Shown here: in pieces, positions 26,923 to 36,146 of the stretch
How positions within the stretch are numbered: position 1 is the stretch's first letter
Layout: every line of letters starts with the position of its first letter
Assembly (NCBI RefSeq): GCF_902833085.1
Contig: NZ_CADFEB010000011.1
Coordinates: forward strand, 248,001-312,000
Reading direction: 5' to 3'
Length of the DNA stretch: 64,000 bases
Source: Burkholderia ubonensis
GTDB lineage: Bacteria > Pseudomonadota > Gammaproteobacteria > Burkholderiales > Burkholderiaceae
Notes under the pieces: model-generated
What the model saw: the letters and a program-made list of their open reading frames with translations, nothing else
What the model was told of the DNA's origin: nothing
Databases searched by the model: none
Program-made: the position numbers and the translations under genes

Positions 26923-27168
26923 TGTCGACCACCCTCCCTGACCATTCGATGGAAAGAACCCCAGACCTCGTTGGCGGCGTCGAGCGCCGCCTCATTCGCA
27001 TTCAGTACGTCTGATGGCTTCGCCGTTTCGTTTTCCGCAATAGCGAACGCCATGGGCAAAAAATACAAACCCATATTTCGTGTCACCCGTCTGAAGGCGA
27101 CATCAAATGGTCTGGTTACGACCGACCGGGAAAACACGGATGGCCGACGGCGCACGCTGCGCGGCCCG

Positions 27169-28140
27169 TCAGCGGCCGTCCAGCGCCGCGCGCACGGCCG
27201 GCAGCCCGGGGGCGCCCGCGGCCGTCGTCACGCCGTCCAGCCACCCCGCGACGAGCGACGGCTCGGCCTTCAATGCATGCCGGGCGGCGAGCGGAGCCGG
27301 GGTCTTGTTGTTCAGCATGTCGGCGATCATCCGGTTCTCGATGTCGACGGTGAACGTCATCTGCCGGAACAGGCGCGCAAGGTTCGCGCACTGGTCGGCG
27401 AAGCCCGCGCGGGCGACCGTGTTGACCGTCGCGCCGCCGTAGTTCGGGCCGAAGTACGTGTCGCCGCCCGCGAGATAGGTCAGGTGGAATTTCGTGTTCA
27501 TCAGGTGCGGCTCCCACGCCAGAAACACGATCCAGCGCTGGTCGCGCACCGCGCGCTCGACCTGCGTCAGCATCCCCGTCTCGCTCGATTCGACGAGCGC
27601 CCAGTTCGCCGGGCCGAGCGCGTGGTCGGCCAGCATCCGCCGGATGTTCTGGTTGGCCGGCGCGCCGGGCTCGATCCCGTAGATCTTCCCGTCGAAGCGG
27701 CCCGCATGGCGTTCGAGATCGGCGAACGTGCGCACGCCCGCGGCGGCGACGTAGTCGGGCACCGCGAGCGTGAACTTCGCGCCGCTCAGGTTCGCGTGCA
27801 GCACGTCGATCGCGCGCGCGTCGACGAACGGCTTCACGAGCGGCCCCTGCGCGGGCATCCAGTTGCCGAGGAACACGTCGACCTGCCCTTTCTTCAGCCC
27901 CTGATAGGTGATCGGCACCGACAGGTTCGACACGTCCTGCCGATAGCCGAGCGCCGTCAGCACGACGCCGGCCATCGCGTTGGTCGCGTCGATGTCGGTC
28001 CAGCCGGGCCCGGCCATCCGCACGTCGCGGCAGGCCTGCGGCTCGGCCGCGCGGGCCGCCGTCATGCACAGGGCGGCGGCGCACGCCGCGCCGGCGATCG
28101 TTCGTGCTGCGTTGCGATATCGCTTGGTCATGCGCTTCAT
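27169..28140 (-). CDS. choX: Choline-binding periplasmic protein
   Basis: A 323-residue binding protein of the ChoX/BetX type. Residues 1-31 are a signal peptide (ALCMTAARAA). Ligand-cage aromatics are in VFLGNWMPAQGP and IVFLAWEPHLMNT, and the GPNYGG loop matches choline-binding proteins. It follows betC by 37 bases, which ties it to choline-O-sulfate or choline uptake. The start at 28140 is six bases from GGAG; ATGs at 28143 and 28131 are alternatives. No permease or ATPase gene is nearby. Confidence 0.85.
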   Translation of the reverse strand: MKRMTKRYRNAARTIAGAACAAALCMTAARAAEPQACRDVRMAGPGWTDIDATNAMAGVVLTALGYRQDVSNLSVPITYQGLKKGQVDVFLGNWMPAQGPLVKPFVDARAIDVLHANLSGAKFTLAVPDYVAAAGVRTFADLERHAGRFDGKIYGIEPGAPANQNIRRMLADHALGPANWALVESSETGMLTQVERAVRDQRWIVFLAWEPHLMNTKFHLTYLAGGDTYFGPNYGGATVNTVARAGFADQCANLARLFRQMTFTVDIENRMIADMLNNKTPAPLAARHALKAEPSLVAGWLDGVTTAAGAPGLPAVRAALDGR

Positions 28141-28177
28141 CATCCGCTCCGTCTTCGGTGATCGAAATACGTGCCGC

Positions 28178-29713
28178 TCAGCGCGCGATGCGCGGAAAGC
28201 GCGCCATCGCCTCGAGCGTGTCGAGTTCAATGTGGTTGCGCATGTAGCGCTGGCTCGCGTCGGCGAACGGCTGCCAGTCCCACGCATGAATCCGGCCCCG
28301 CGTCGTCGCCGCGAAATGAAAGCGCCGCCGGCGCTGGCTCGCGAGCACCTGCCCGTGCAGCTCGGCCAGGTTCCAGCGCGCCGCCGCTTCCGCGCGGAAC
28401 GCCGCGAGCACGTCCGCCGCGTGCGGCTCACCGGCAAGGTTGTGCAGCTCGCGCGGGTCGTCCTTCAGGTGGTAGAGCTGGTCGGGATCGGCCGGGCAAT
28501 GCACGTATTTCCAGTCGCCGCGCCGGATCATCACGATCGGCGCGATCGCGCCCTCGGCCAGGTACTCGCCGAGCGCGACGTCGTGCGCCGGCGCGCCGCG
28601 CAGGTGCGGCACGAGGCTCGCGCCGTCGACCGGGTCCGGCCAGCCGCCGTCCGGCGCGCCGCCCGCGAGCTCGACGAGCGTCGGCAGCAGGTCGACGTGC
28701 GACACGGGCCCCGCCACGCGCGCCGCGTCGAAGCGGCCCGGCGCATGCACGATCAGCGGCACGCGGCAGCCGCCCTCGAAGAACGTCATCTTGTACCAGA
28801 GGCCGCGCTCGCCGAGCATGTCGCCGTGGTCCGACGTGACGATCACGATCGTGTCGTCCGCGAAGCCGCATTGCTCGAGCGCCGCCAGCACGTTGCCGAA
28901 CTGCGTGTCGACGTAGGACGTCGCGCCGTAATACGCATGACGTGCGTTGCGGACCTGCGCGTCGGTGGGCGGCGTGCGGTCGTTCTCGCAGACGGCGCGC
29001 AGCCGCCGCGAGTGCGGATCGCAGTCGGCCAAATCGAGCCGAACCGCCGGCATGTCGATCTCGTCGTCGCGGTACAGGTCCCAGTAGTCGCGCGTGATCG
29101 CGTACGGGTCGTGCGGATGCGTGAGCGACACGACCATGCAGAACGGCCGCGCATCCTGCCCGGCCGCCCGTTCGCGCGCGAGGTCGAACAGCTTCTGGCG
29201 CGCGGCGAACGCGACTTCGTCGTCGAAATCGAGCTGGTTGGTGCGCACGCACGGCCCCGCGTCCAGCACCGAGCTCATGTTGTGATACCAGCTCGGCCGC
29301 TCTTCCGGATGCGCCCAGTCGGGCACCCAGCCGAAATCGGCCGGATAGATGTCGGTCGTCAGCCGCTCCTCGAAGCCGTGCAGCTGATCCGGGCCGCAGA
29401 AGTGCATCTTGCCGGACAGCACGGTGCGGTAGCCGGCCGCGCGCAGGTAGTGCGCGAACGTCAGCGTTTGCGCCGGCAATTCGGCGGCGTTATCGTAGGC
29501 GCCGATCGCGGACGGCAGCTTGCCCGTCAGCAGCGAGAAGCGCGACGGCGCGCACAGCGGGCTCGCGCAGTACGCGGCGTCGAACACGACGCCTTGCGCG
29601 GCAAGCCGGTCGAGCGTCGGCGTGCGCGCGACGCGGTTGCCGTAGGCCGGCAGCGCGAACGGCGTGAGCTGGTCGGCCATCAGGATCAGGAGGTTCGGTG
29701 TCGGGTGCGTCAT
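28178..29713 (-). CDS. betC: Choline sulfatase
   Basis: A 511-residue type I sulfatase that cleaves choline-O-sulfate to choline and sulfate. The formylglycine site C54-x-P-S-R58 lies in SPLCAPSRFSLLTG. Metal ligands include D14 and the later SDHGDMLGERGLWYK motif. The C-terminal choline sulfatase domain (HIELDTLEAMARFPR) is intact, and length equals that of characterised BetC. It has no signal peptide, so it acts in the cytosol. It is first in a betC-choX unit, divergent from a LysR gene. Confidence 0.93.
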   Translation of the reverse strand: MTHPTPNLLILMADQLTPFALPAYGNRVARTPTLDRLAAQGVVFDAAYCASPLCAPSRFSLLTGKLPSAIGAYDNAAELPAQTLTFAHYLRAAGYRTVLSGKMHFCGPDQLHGFEERLTTDIYPADFGWVPDWAHPEERPSWYHNMSSVLDAGPCVRTNQLDFDDEVAFAARQKLFDLARERAAGQDARPFCMVVSLTHPHDPYAITRDYWDLYRDDEIDMPAVRLDLADCDPHSRRLRAVCENDRTPPTDAQVRNARHAYYGATSYVDTQFGNVLAALEQCGFADDTIVIVTSDHGDMLGERGLWYKMTFFEGGCRVPLIVHAPGRFDAARVAGPVSHVDLLPTLVELAGGAPDGGWPDPVDGASLVPHLRGAPAHDVALGEYLAEGAIAPIVMIRRGDWKYVHCPADPDQLYHLKDDPRELHNLAGEPHAADVLAAFRAEAAARWNLAELHGQVLASQRRRRFHFAATTRGRIHAWDWQPFADASQRYMRNHIELDTLEAMARFPRIAR

Positions 29714-29921
29714 CGTCGATCGTCGGGAAAGTCGGTTCAGGTCGGATGCGTGCGCGCCGCCTTGACGGCGATTCGTCTGCCGCAACGGAAGGCGGCCGAC
29801 GCAGGCCGCGCAGCATGCGGCCGCGACGTGCCAGAATGGCCGGAAGCCCTGCGTGCAGTACCGCGCAGCGCGCCGCACGACCGCACTATTGCGCGCCGAA
29901 ACCCGCCCGGGAAGGTATCCG

Positions 29922-29944
29922 GTCCTTATGGGCCCATTAGGGAC
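29922..29944. promoter_or_regulatory. Candidate LysR binding site between betC and its regulator
   Basis: A near-palindrome with a perfect 10-bp core ATGGGCCCAT (29928-29937) flanked by GTCCTT and TAGGGAC. It contains the T-N11-A pattern typical of LysR operators and ends five bases before the start of the LysR gene, where it would allow autoregulation. Confidence 0.4.
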
Positions 29945-29948
29945 GCTT

Positions 29949-30854
29949 ATGTCGAAACCCGATCCGTTGCCGTCGATGCAGGCGCTGCGCGCGTTCGAAT
30001 CGGCCGCGCGCCTCGCGAGCTTCACCGCGGCCGCGCGCGAACTCGGCTCGACGCAGCCGGCCGTCAGCCAGCAGGTGTTCCAGCTCGAGGCCGAGCTCGG
30101 CGTGCCGCTGTTCGAGCGCAGCCCGCGCGGCGTCACGCTGACCGACGACGGCCGGTGCCTGTACGAAGCGGTCCGCGCGAGCCTCGACACGCTGCGCGCC
30201 GCGACCGCGACGCTGCGCGCGCGGCGCGAGCACGGCACGCTGACGCTCGTCACCGACTTCGGCTTCGCGACCTACTGGCTGATGCCGCGCCTCGCGGGCC
30301 TGAAGCGCGTAATGCCGGACGTCGACGTGCGGGTCGTCACGTCGCAGGACTTCGACGCGCAGCGCGATCACGCCGACATCGCGATCCTGTTCGGCGACGG
30401 CCACTGGCCGACTTGCACGGCCGCGCGGCTGTTTCCGGAAGCCGTCACGCCGGTCTGCTCGCCCGCGTTCCGCGCCGCGCATCCGCGGGTCGCGCAGCCC
30501 GGCGACCTGCTCGACCTGCCGCTGCTGCACGTGCAGCCGACCCGGCCCGAGCGCTGGCTGTCGTGGCGCGGCTGGTTCGACGCGCACGGGCTCGCCGCGC
30601 CGGCGGCCGCGCACGGCGTGACCTTCAACAGCTACGCGCTCGTGATCCACGCGGCGCTGCTCGGCGAAGGCGTCGCGCTCGGCTGGACGCCGCTCGTCGA
30701 CGAACTCGTCGCGTCGGGGCAGCTCGTGACGCTCGTCGATGCGCCGGTCGTCACGTCGCGCGGGTATTTCCTCGTGCGGCCGCCGGCGCGGCCGGAGCCG
30801 AGCGCCGCGCCGGTGTTCCGCCGCTGGCTGCTCGACGCGTGCGCGCTCGCATGA
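29949..30854 (+). CDS. LysR-family regulator, probably of choline sulfate use
   Basis: A 301-residue LysR protein of the GcvA-like branch. The DNA-binding part is LRAFESAARLASFTAAARELGSTQPAVSQQV (residues ~12-42), and the effector domain starts near 98 with LTLVTDFGFATYWLMPRL. Its divergent position next to betC-choX matches the known betC regulator arrangement. The start at 29949 is chosen because the palindrome covers the alternative ATG at 29928. Confidence 0.88.
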   Translation: MSKPDPLPSMQALRAFESAARLASFTAAARELGSTQPAVSQQVFQLEAELGVPLFERSPRGVTLTDDGRCLYEAVRASLDTLRAATATLRARREHGTLTLVTDFGFATYWLMPRLAGLKRVMPDVDVRVVTSQDFDAQRDHADIAILFGDGHWPTCTAARLFPEAVTPVCSPAFRAAHPRVAQPGDLLDLPLLHVQPTRPERWLSWRGWFDAHGLAAPAAAHGVTFNSYALVIHAALLGEGVALGWTPLVDELVASGQLVTLVDAPVVTSRGYFLVRPPARPEPSAAPVFRRWLLDACALA

Positions 30855-31017
30855 TGCGCCGCGCGGCCCCGCGCTGACGCGCCGATACCAGCCACACGGC
30901 GAGTCGGTTCTATCCGCTCGGAATCTGACCTGATTTACTTGGGCATCGCGATTCGCCGTCGCGGCGCCCCCCGTGCGCCGCGCGACGCCGATCGCCCACC
31001 GAGACCCGAGGAGCCCC

Positions 31018-31887
31018 ATGAGCGACGCCCAACGCCCCGAACAATTCGTCCTGACGCTGTCGTGCCCGAGCGCGGCCGGCCAGGTCGCCGCCGTCGTCGG
31101 CTTTCTCGACCGCCACCGCTGCTACGTCGACGCGCTGAACGTGTTCGACGACGATCTCAGCAACCGCTTCTTCGTGCGCTGCGTGTTCCATCCGACCGAC
31201 GAAACGCTCAGCGTCGACGCGCTGCGGCACGAATTCACGCCGATCGCCGCCGGCTTCGACATGCAATGGGCGATCCACGACGTCAATGCGCGGCCGAAGG
31301 TGCTGATCATGGTGTCGAAGCTCGAGCACTGCCTTGCCGACCTGCTGTTCCGCTGGCGGATGGGCGAGCTGAAGATGGACATCGTCGGCATCGTGTCGAA
31401 CCATCCGGACTTCGAACCGCTCGCCGCGCAGCACGGGCTGCCGTTCCGCCATTTCCCGATCACCGCCGACACGAAGGCGCAGCAGGAAGCGCAATGGCTC
31501 GACGTGTTCGAGACGAGCGGCGCGGAGCTCGTGATCCTCGCGCGCTACATGCAGGTGCTGTCGCAGGAAACGAGCGCGAAGCTCGCGAACCGCGCGATCA
31601 ACATCCATCACTCGTTCCTGCCCGGCTTCAAAGGTGCGAAGCCGTATCACCAGGCGCACACGCGCGGCGTGAAGCTGATCGGCGCGACCGCGCACTTCGT
31701 CACCGACGATCTCGACGAAGGCCCGATCATCGAGCAGGTGGTCGAGCGCGTCGATCACGCATATCGCCCGGAGCAGCTGCTCGCGGTCGGCCGCGACGTC
31801 GAATGCATCACGCTCGCGCGCGCGGTGAAGGCGTTCATCGAGCGGCGGGTGTTCCTGAACGGGGATCGGACGGTCGTGTTTCCGTAA
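31018..31887 (+). CDS. purU: Formyltetrahydrofolate deformylase
   Basis: A 289-residue enzyme that hydrolyses 10-formyl-THF to formate and THF. An N-terminal ACT domain (residues ~8-85) is followed by the formyltransferase fold with the catalytic N-H-D set in NIHHSFLPGFKGAKPYHQAH and GATAHFVTDDLDEGPII. The start at 31018 follows CGAGGAG. In many bacteria purU accompanies betaine and sarcosine catabolism, recycling folate loaded with methyl-derived carbon; here it lies between betC and the gbc/dgc genes. Confidence 0.92.
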   Translation: MSDAQRPEQFVLTLSCPSAAGQVAAVVGFLDRHRCYVDALNVFDDDLSNRFFVRCVFHPTDETLSVDALRHEFTPIAAGFDMQWAIHDVNARPKVLIMVSKLEHCLADLLFRWRMGELKMDIVGIVSNHPDFEPLAAQHGLPFRHFPITADTKAQQEAQWLDVFETSGAELVILARYMQVLSQETSAKLANRAINIHHSFLPGFKGAKPYHQAHTRGVKLIGATAHFVTDDLDEGPIIEQVVERVDHAYRPEQLLAVGRDVECITLARAVKAFIERRVFLNGDRTVVFP

Positions 31888-32094
31888 GCGGCCGGAATTC
31901 GCGCGGGCAACGCGACGGCGCCGCAATCCGATGCGTGACGATCAACAGCAGGTACGGCGGGCCATCAGGTCATGATGGTGCCGACGCGCTTCATGCGCAC
32001 GCTCGGCGACGATACGCGGACGGCGGATGACGAGGCCGCGAGCTGAACGACGCGACGCGGCGCTGCGCACGGCAAGCCGGTGTTCGCAGGTTCG

Positions 32095-32133
32095 TCGCGC
32101 CGGACCCGTGTGCGGTTTCCGTGTCCGGCGCGA
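32095..32133 (-). terminator. Possible transcription end between purU and the permease gene
   Basis: An 11-bp inverted repeat (TCGCGCCGGAC 32095-32105, GTCCGGCGCGA 32123-32133) with a 17-base loop in the convergent gap. It has no T-run on either strand, so it is at best a weak or factor-assisted terminator. Confidence 0.3.
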
Positions 32134-32156
32134 GAATCGCTGCACCCGCTGCGTGC

Positions 32157-33812
32157 TTACTTCACCCACGCAAGGTAATACGACAGCCAGATCGTCAACG
32201 CGGCTCCAACCAGCGCCGCATACGGCGCGAGATTGGGCCATGCTGCGCGCTTCGGCACTTCGAGCTCCATGTCGCGCTGCATCTGCGCGGGGAAGCGGCC
32301 GCGATCCTGCCAGTAGTGGCGATAGAGGAACACCGGCACGATCAGCAGCATCGCGATCAGCCCGTTGCGCAGCGTGCCTTCGCCCTGCAGGTTCGCGCCC
32401 GCGCCGACGTAGACGAGGTTCGCGTAGCCGCACAGCGAGCCCGCGACGAGCAGCCACGTCGGGCAGCGGAACGGACGCTCCCAGTTGCCGCGGTCCATCC
32501 GGTGGATCCAGCCGGACTGAAGGTTCAGGAATACGAACAGCATGTAGCAGACGTTCGAGATCGACAGCACCGTCATGTAGTCCGACATCATCAGCAACAC
32601 GAGGTTGAAGCCGAGATCGGTCCACATCGCGCGCGTCGGCGAGCCGTGCTCGTTCACGTGCGACAGGTACTTCGGCAGCCAGCCGTCCACCGACGCCTGG
32701 TACAGCGTGCGCGACGAGCCCATCATCGACGTCATCACGATCAGCAGGATCGACAGCATCAGCATCACGACGACCGCGTTCGCGACCCACGCGCCGCCGC
32801 CGACGATCTTCGCCATCGCGGCCGCCACGCCGGTACCGTCGCCGATCGCCGGATCGAGCATCGCCTGCGTGCCGAGCGCGCCCTGGAACGCCATCGGCAC
32901 GAGCGTCATCACGACGAGGCACAGCGCGCCCGACCAGAAGATCGCCTTCGCGGTGTCGCGGCGCGGATCGCGGAATTCGCGCGTGTAGCAGACGGCCGTC
33001 TCGAAGCCGTACGATGCCCAGCCGGCCATGAACATCGCGCCGAGCGCCATCACGACGCCCTGCCCGTTCCACGAACCGAACGTCGTCGCGCTCAGGTTGC
33101 CCTGCGCGTCGTGGCCGAGCGGCAGCAGCGGCAACAGGTTCGACATCGGCACGTCGCCGGTCACGAACGGCACGATGCCGACGATCAAGAGCGGCGTGAG
33201 CGACGCAATGCCGAGAATGCGCTGCGTGCGCGCGGCCTTCGACGCGCCGCTGTGCTGAAGCTTGAACGTGATGAGGAGCAGGATCGTCGCGATGATGAAC
33301 GTCGCGTTGATCCGCAGGGACAGGCCCGGCTTGATGAAGCTCAGGTCTGCGATCTTGAGCTGCCATTGCAGCACCGCCGCATCGGCGGGAAAGAGGCTCG
33401 TCAGCGCGTAGCTCGCCGCGAGACCGCATCCGAGCGCGAGCATCGGCGACCACGCGAGCCAGTTGCACCACACGGATACCGGGGCAATCAGTTTGCTGTA
33501 ACGCACCCAGCCGATCGCGCCGTACACCGACGCGCCGCCCGATTTATGGGGAAATAGCCCGGAAATTTCCGCATAAGTCGCGCTCTGGATCAGCCCCATC
33601 GTGATCGCGGCGATCCAGATCGCCCACGCGGGCTGGCCGATCGTCGCGCATACGCCGCCGATCGTGAACAGCACGCCTGCCGGCACGCCGCTCGTTACCC
33701 AGAATGCATCCTTCCAAGTCAGGCCACGATGCAGCGTGTGGCCCGTCGAATCATGTGAGATGGTTGCCTCAACATCACTGGTGCCATTCGCACGCAGTCC
33801 TGCCTGACTCAT
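32157..33812 (-). CDS. APC-superfamily amino acid/amine permease
   Basis: A 551-residue inner membrane transporter with about 12 predicted helices after an ~30-residue cytosolic N-terminus. The first helices read WVTSGVPAGVLFTIGGV and PAWAIWIAAITMGLIQSATYAEISG, the family's inverted-repeat start. The substrate cannot be read. Its place at the end of the betaine catabolism block suggests an amine, betaine intermediate or amino acid. The start at 33812 follows AGGAGG; the frame is open upstream without support. Confidence 0.85.
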   Translation of the reverse strand: MSQAGLRANGTSDVEATISHDSTGHTLHRGLTWKDAFWVTSGVPAGVLFTIGGVCATIGQPAWAIWIAAITMGLIQSATYAEISGLFPHKSGGASVYGAIGWVRYSKLIAPVSVWCNWLAWSPMLALGCGLAASYALTSLFPADAAVLQWQLKIADLSFIKPGLSLRINATFIIATILLLITFKLQHSGASKAARTQRILGIASLTPLLIVGIVPFVTGDVPMSNLLPLLPLGHDAQGNLSATTFGSWNGQGVVMALGAMFMAGWASYGFETAVCYTREFRDPRRDTAKAIFWSGALCLVVMTLVPMAFQGALGTQAMLDPAIGDGTGVAAAMAKIVGGGAWVANAVVVMLMLSILLIVMTSMMGSSRTLYQASVDGWLPKYLSHVNEHGSPTRAMWTDLGFNLVLLMMSDYMTVLSISNVCYMLFVFLNLQSGWIHRMDRGNWERPFRCPTWLLVAGSLCGYANLVYVGAGANLQGEGTLRNGLIAMLLIVPVFLYRHYWQDRGRFPAQMQRDMELEVPKRAAWPNLAPYAALVGAALTIWLSYYLAWVK

Positions 33813-33979
33813 CCAAATCCTCCTGTGATGACTCCGCACAAGTGTCGCAGTGTAACAACTTTTGCGCTTTTTTGCAGAATCGGAAAAATAATTCCGGGAT
33901 ATGACGCGCACTCCGTCGCATTGCTTCGGAATCCTGCACGTCACTCCCGGACGTCGTTGTTATGTTTTCGTGTGGTGAT

Positions 33980-34843
33980 TTACTGCGCGCCTTCCGTCCA
34001 TGCATTCACGCGGTCCGCATGGGCTGCGATCCACGCATCGGCGGCGGCTTCCGGCTTCGAGCCGTTCTGGATCGCCAGCATCACGCTGTCGATTTCACCC
34101 GGCTTCCACTGGAATTTCTTCAGGAACACGACCACCGGCTTCGCCTTCGTTTCGAGGTTCGGATTCGCGACGCTGTCGACGTGCTCCGCGCCGCCGAACA
34201 CCTTCTTCGGATCGTCGAGGAAGCGCAGCTTCCACTTCGCGAACATCCAGTGCGGCGCCCAGCCGGTGACGATCACCGGCTTGTTCGCGTTGACCGAACG
34301 CGCCAGCTCCGCCGTCATCGCACTGCCCGAGCTCGGCATCAGCGAGTAGCTGAGGCCGTAGTTCTTGATCGCCTCGTCGGTCTTGCGCATCACGCCGGCA
34401 CCGGCGTCGATCCCGACGATGCGGCCGCCGAAGTCGGCCTTCTCGGCGTTCAGATCGTCGATGCTCTTCGCCTTCACGTAGGCCGGCACGATCAGGCCGA
34501 TCTTCGCGTCATTGAAGTTCGCGCCGAGATCGACGACCTTGGCCTTGTACTGATCCCAGTACGAGCCGTGCGTGACCGGCAGCCACGCGGACAGCGTCGC
34601 GTCGAGGTCGCCGCGTGCGACGCCCTGCCACATCACGCCGGCCGCGACCGGCACGAGCTGCACCTGGTAGCCGAGCTTCTTCTCGATGATGCGCGCGGCG
34701 ACGTTCGACGTCGCGACGCTGTCGTCCCAGCCTTCGACATAACCGATCTTCAGCGTGGGTTTCGTGTCGGCAAGCGCCGACGCACTCAGCGCCACCATCG
34801 CCGACAGTGCGCCGGCATACAGCAGTTTTCCGAACAACTTCAT
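33980..34843 (-). CDS. Glycine betaine-type ABC transporter binding protein (OpuAC family)
   Basis: A 287-residue periplasmic or lipid-free binding protein. Residues 1-25 are a signal peptide ending ALSASALA. The OpuAC domain runs from IGYVEGWDDS to the end, with aromatic cage segments TLSAWLPVTHGSYWDQY and VTGWAPHWMF. The likely ligand is betaine or a close analogue. It starts 116 bases after the gbcB stop, with an AAGGAG ribosome site. Permease and ATPase partners are absent from the window. Confidence 0.85.
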   Translation of the reverse strand: MKLFGKLLYAGALSAMVALSASALADTKPTLKIGYVEGWDDSVATSNVAARIIEKKLGYQVQLVPVAAGVMWQGVARGDLDATLSAWLPVTHGSYWDQYKAKVVDLGANFNDAKIGLIVPAYVKAKSIDDLNAEKADFGGRIVGIDAGAGVMRKTDEAIKNYGLSYSLMPSSGSAMTAELARSVNANKPVIVTGWAPHWMFAKWKLRFLDDPKKVFGGAEHVDSVANPNLETKAKPVVVFLKKFQWKPGEIDSVMLAIQNGSKPEAAADAWIAAHADRVNAWTEGAQ

Positions 34844-34959
34844 GGTCGATCTCCTTTGAATCGGGCGCGAATGCCCCCATGCCTCTCTAGGTTCTTCAAC
34901 CACAATTCCGCGGTATCGTTGTTTTCCGACGCGCGCTTGTCCAGTCGCGACGCCGGCGG

Positions 34960-36120
34960 CTACTTGTCGATCACGAGGTCCGTCAGCGGCTTGCTGCAGC
35001 ACAGCAGCACCATCCCCTGATCGATCTCGCGCTGGCGGATCCCGCCGTTGTGCTTCATCTCCACCTGGCCGGACACGAGCTTCACCTTGCAGGTGCCGCA
35101 CATGCCCTGCGTGCACGATGCCGGCAGCCGCACGCCCGACTGGCGCGCCGCGTCGAGCACGTGCTGCTCCGAGCCGCAGGCGATCTCACGGTTGCTCTTC
35201 GCGAAGCTGACGGTGAACTGCGTCGTCGCCTTGTCGCTGTTAGCGCCATCGCCGTTCGTGGCGGGTGCAAGGTCGGCCGCCAGTTCGTCGCTCGCCGTCT
35301 CCGCGAGCGTCTCGAACGAGAAGCTTTCCTCGTGGTACTGCTTGCGATCGAACCCGGCTTCGTCGAGCAGGTCGCGCACGGCCTTCATGTACGGCGCGGG
35401 GCCGCACGTGAAGATCTCGCGCTCCATGAAGTCCGGCGCGATCAGCTTCAGCAGCGACAGCGACAGGAAGCCCGTGACGCCCGGCCAGCTGGTGCGCGCG
35501 CCGACCCGCTCGACGACGAACGACGTGCGGAAATTCGTGTGGTTCGTCGCGATCAGGTCGAGCTCGCGCGCGAAGATGATGTCGTCGGGCGTGCGGGCGC
35601 TGTGTACGAACACGATGTCGCGATCCTCGGCGAGATCGTGATGCGCGCGGCTCATCGACATCAGCGGCGTGATGCCGGAGCCGGCCGACAGGAACAGGTA
35701 CTTGCGCGCCGGATGCCGTGCGCAGGTGAACTCGCCGGCCGGGCCGAGCACGCGAATCGGCGCGCCCGGCTGCAGGTTGTCGTGCAGCCAGTTCGACACC
35801 TTGCCGCCCGGCACGCGCTTGACCGTGATCGAGATCGTGTGCGGCCGCGCGGGCGACGACGATATCGTGTAGCAGCGGTTGATCGTCTCGCCGTCGATGT
35901 CGAGCTCGAGCGTGATGAACTGCCCGGGCTCGAACGAGAACGCACGGCCCTGCGGCGAACGGAAGAAGAAGCTCTTCACGTCGTGCGTTTCCTGCCGCAC
36001 CTGGCAGCAGACCAGTGTTTCCTCGACGTCGCTCGTCCAGCGCTCGGGAAGCGCGTTCCAGAACGCCGGGCGCGTCACCCGGCTGTCGGTCGGCTCGAAA
36101 TTCGCCGCATCTCGCATCAT
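34960..36120 (-). CDS. gbcB: Glycine betaine monooxygenase, reductase subunit
   Basis: A 386-residue ferredoxin reductase that passes electrons from NAD(P)H to GbcA. It has an FAD domain with RCYTISSSP, an NAD domain with GSGITPLMSM and FTCGPAPYM, and a C-terminal plant-type [2Fe-2S] domain with cysteines in PASCTQGMCGTCKV and a last one in LCCSK. The start at 36120 has GGAG six bases upstream. It follows gbcA by 26 bases; the pair forms the Rieske system that converts betaine to dimethylglycine and formaldehyde. Confidence 0.93.
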   Translation of the reverse strand: MMRDAANFEPTDSRVTRPAFWNALPERWTSDVEETLVCCQVRQETHDVKSFFFRSPQGRAFSFEPGQFITLELDIDGETINRCYTISSSPARPHTISITVKRVPGGKVSNWLHDNLQPGAPIRVLGPAGEFTCARHPARKYLFLSAGSGITPLMSMSRAHHDLAEDRDIVFVHSARTPDDIIFARELDLIATNHTNFRTSFVVERVGARTSWPGVTGFLSLSLLKLIAPDFMEREIFTCGPAPYMKAVRDLLDEAGFDRKQYHEESFSFETLAETASDELAADLAPATNGDGANSDKATTQFTVSFAKSNREIACGSEQHVLDAARQSGVRLPASCTQGMCGTCKVKLVSGQVEMKHNGGIRQREIDQGMVLLCCSKPLTDLVIDK

Positions 36121-36146
36121 GTCTTGCTCCGCTTTCACGCTTGTTG

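Noticed and set aside
26919-27155. 78-codon minus-strand frame upstream of the porin
   Set aside because: Overlaps the porin start region, lacks a ribosome site and recognisable content; the region is more likely the porin promoter and leader.
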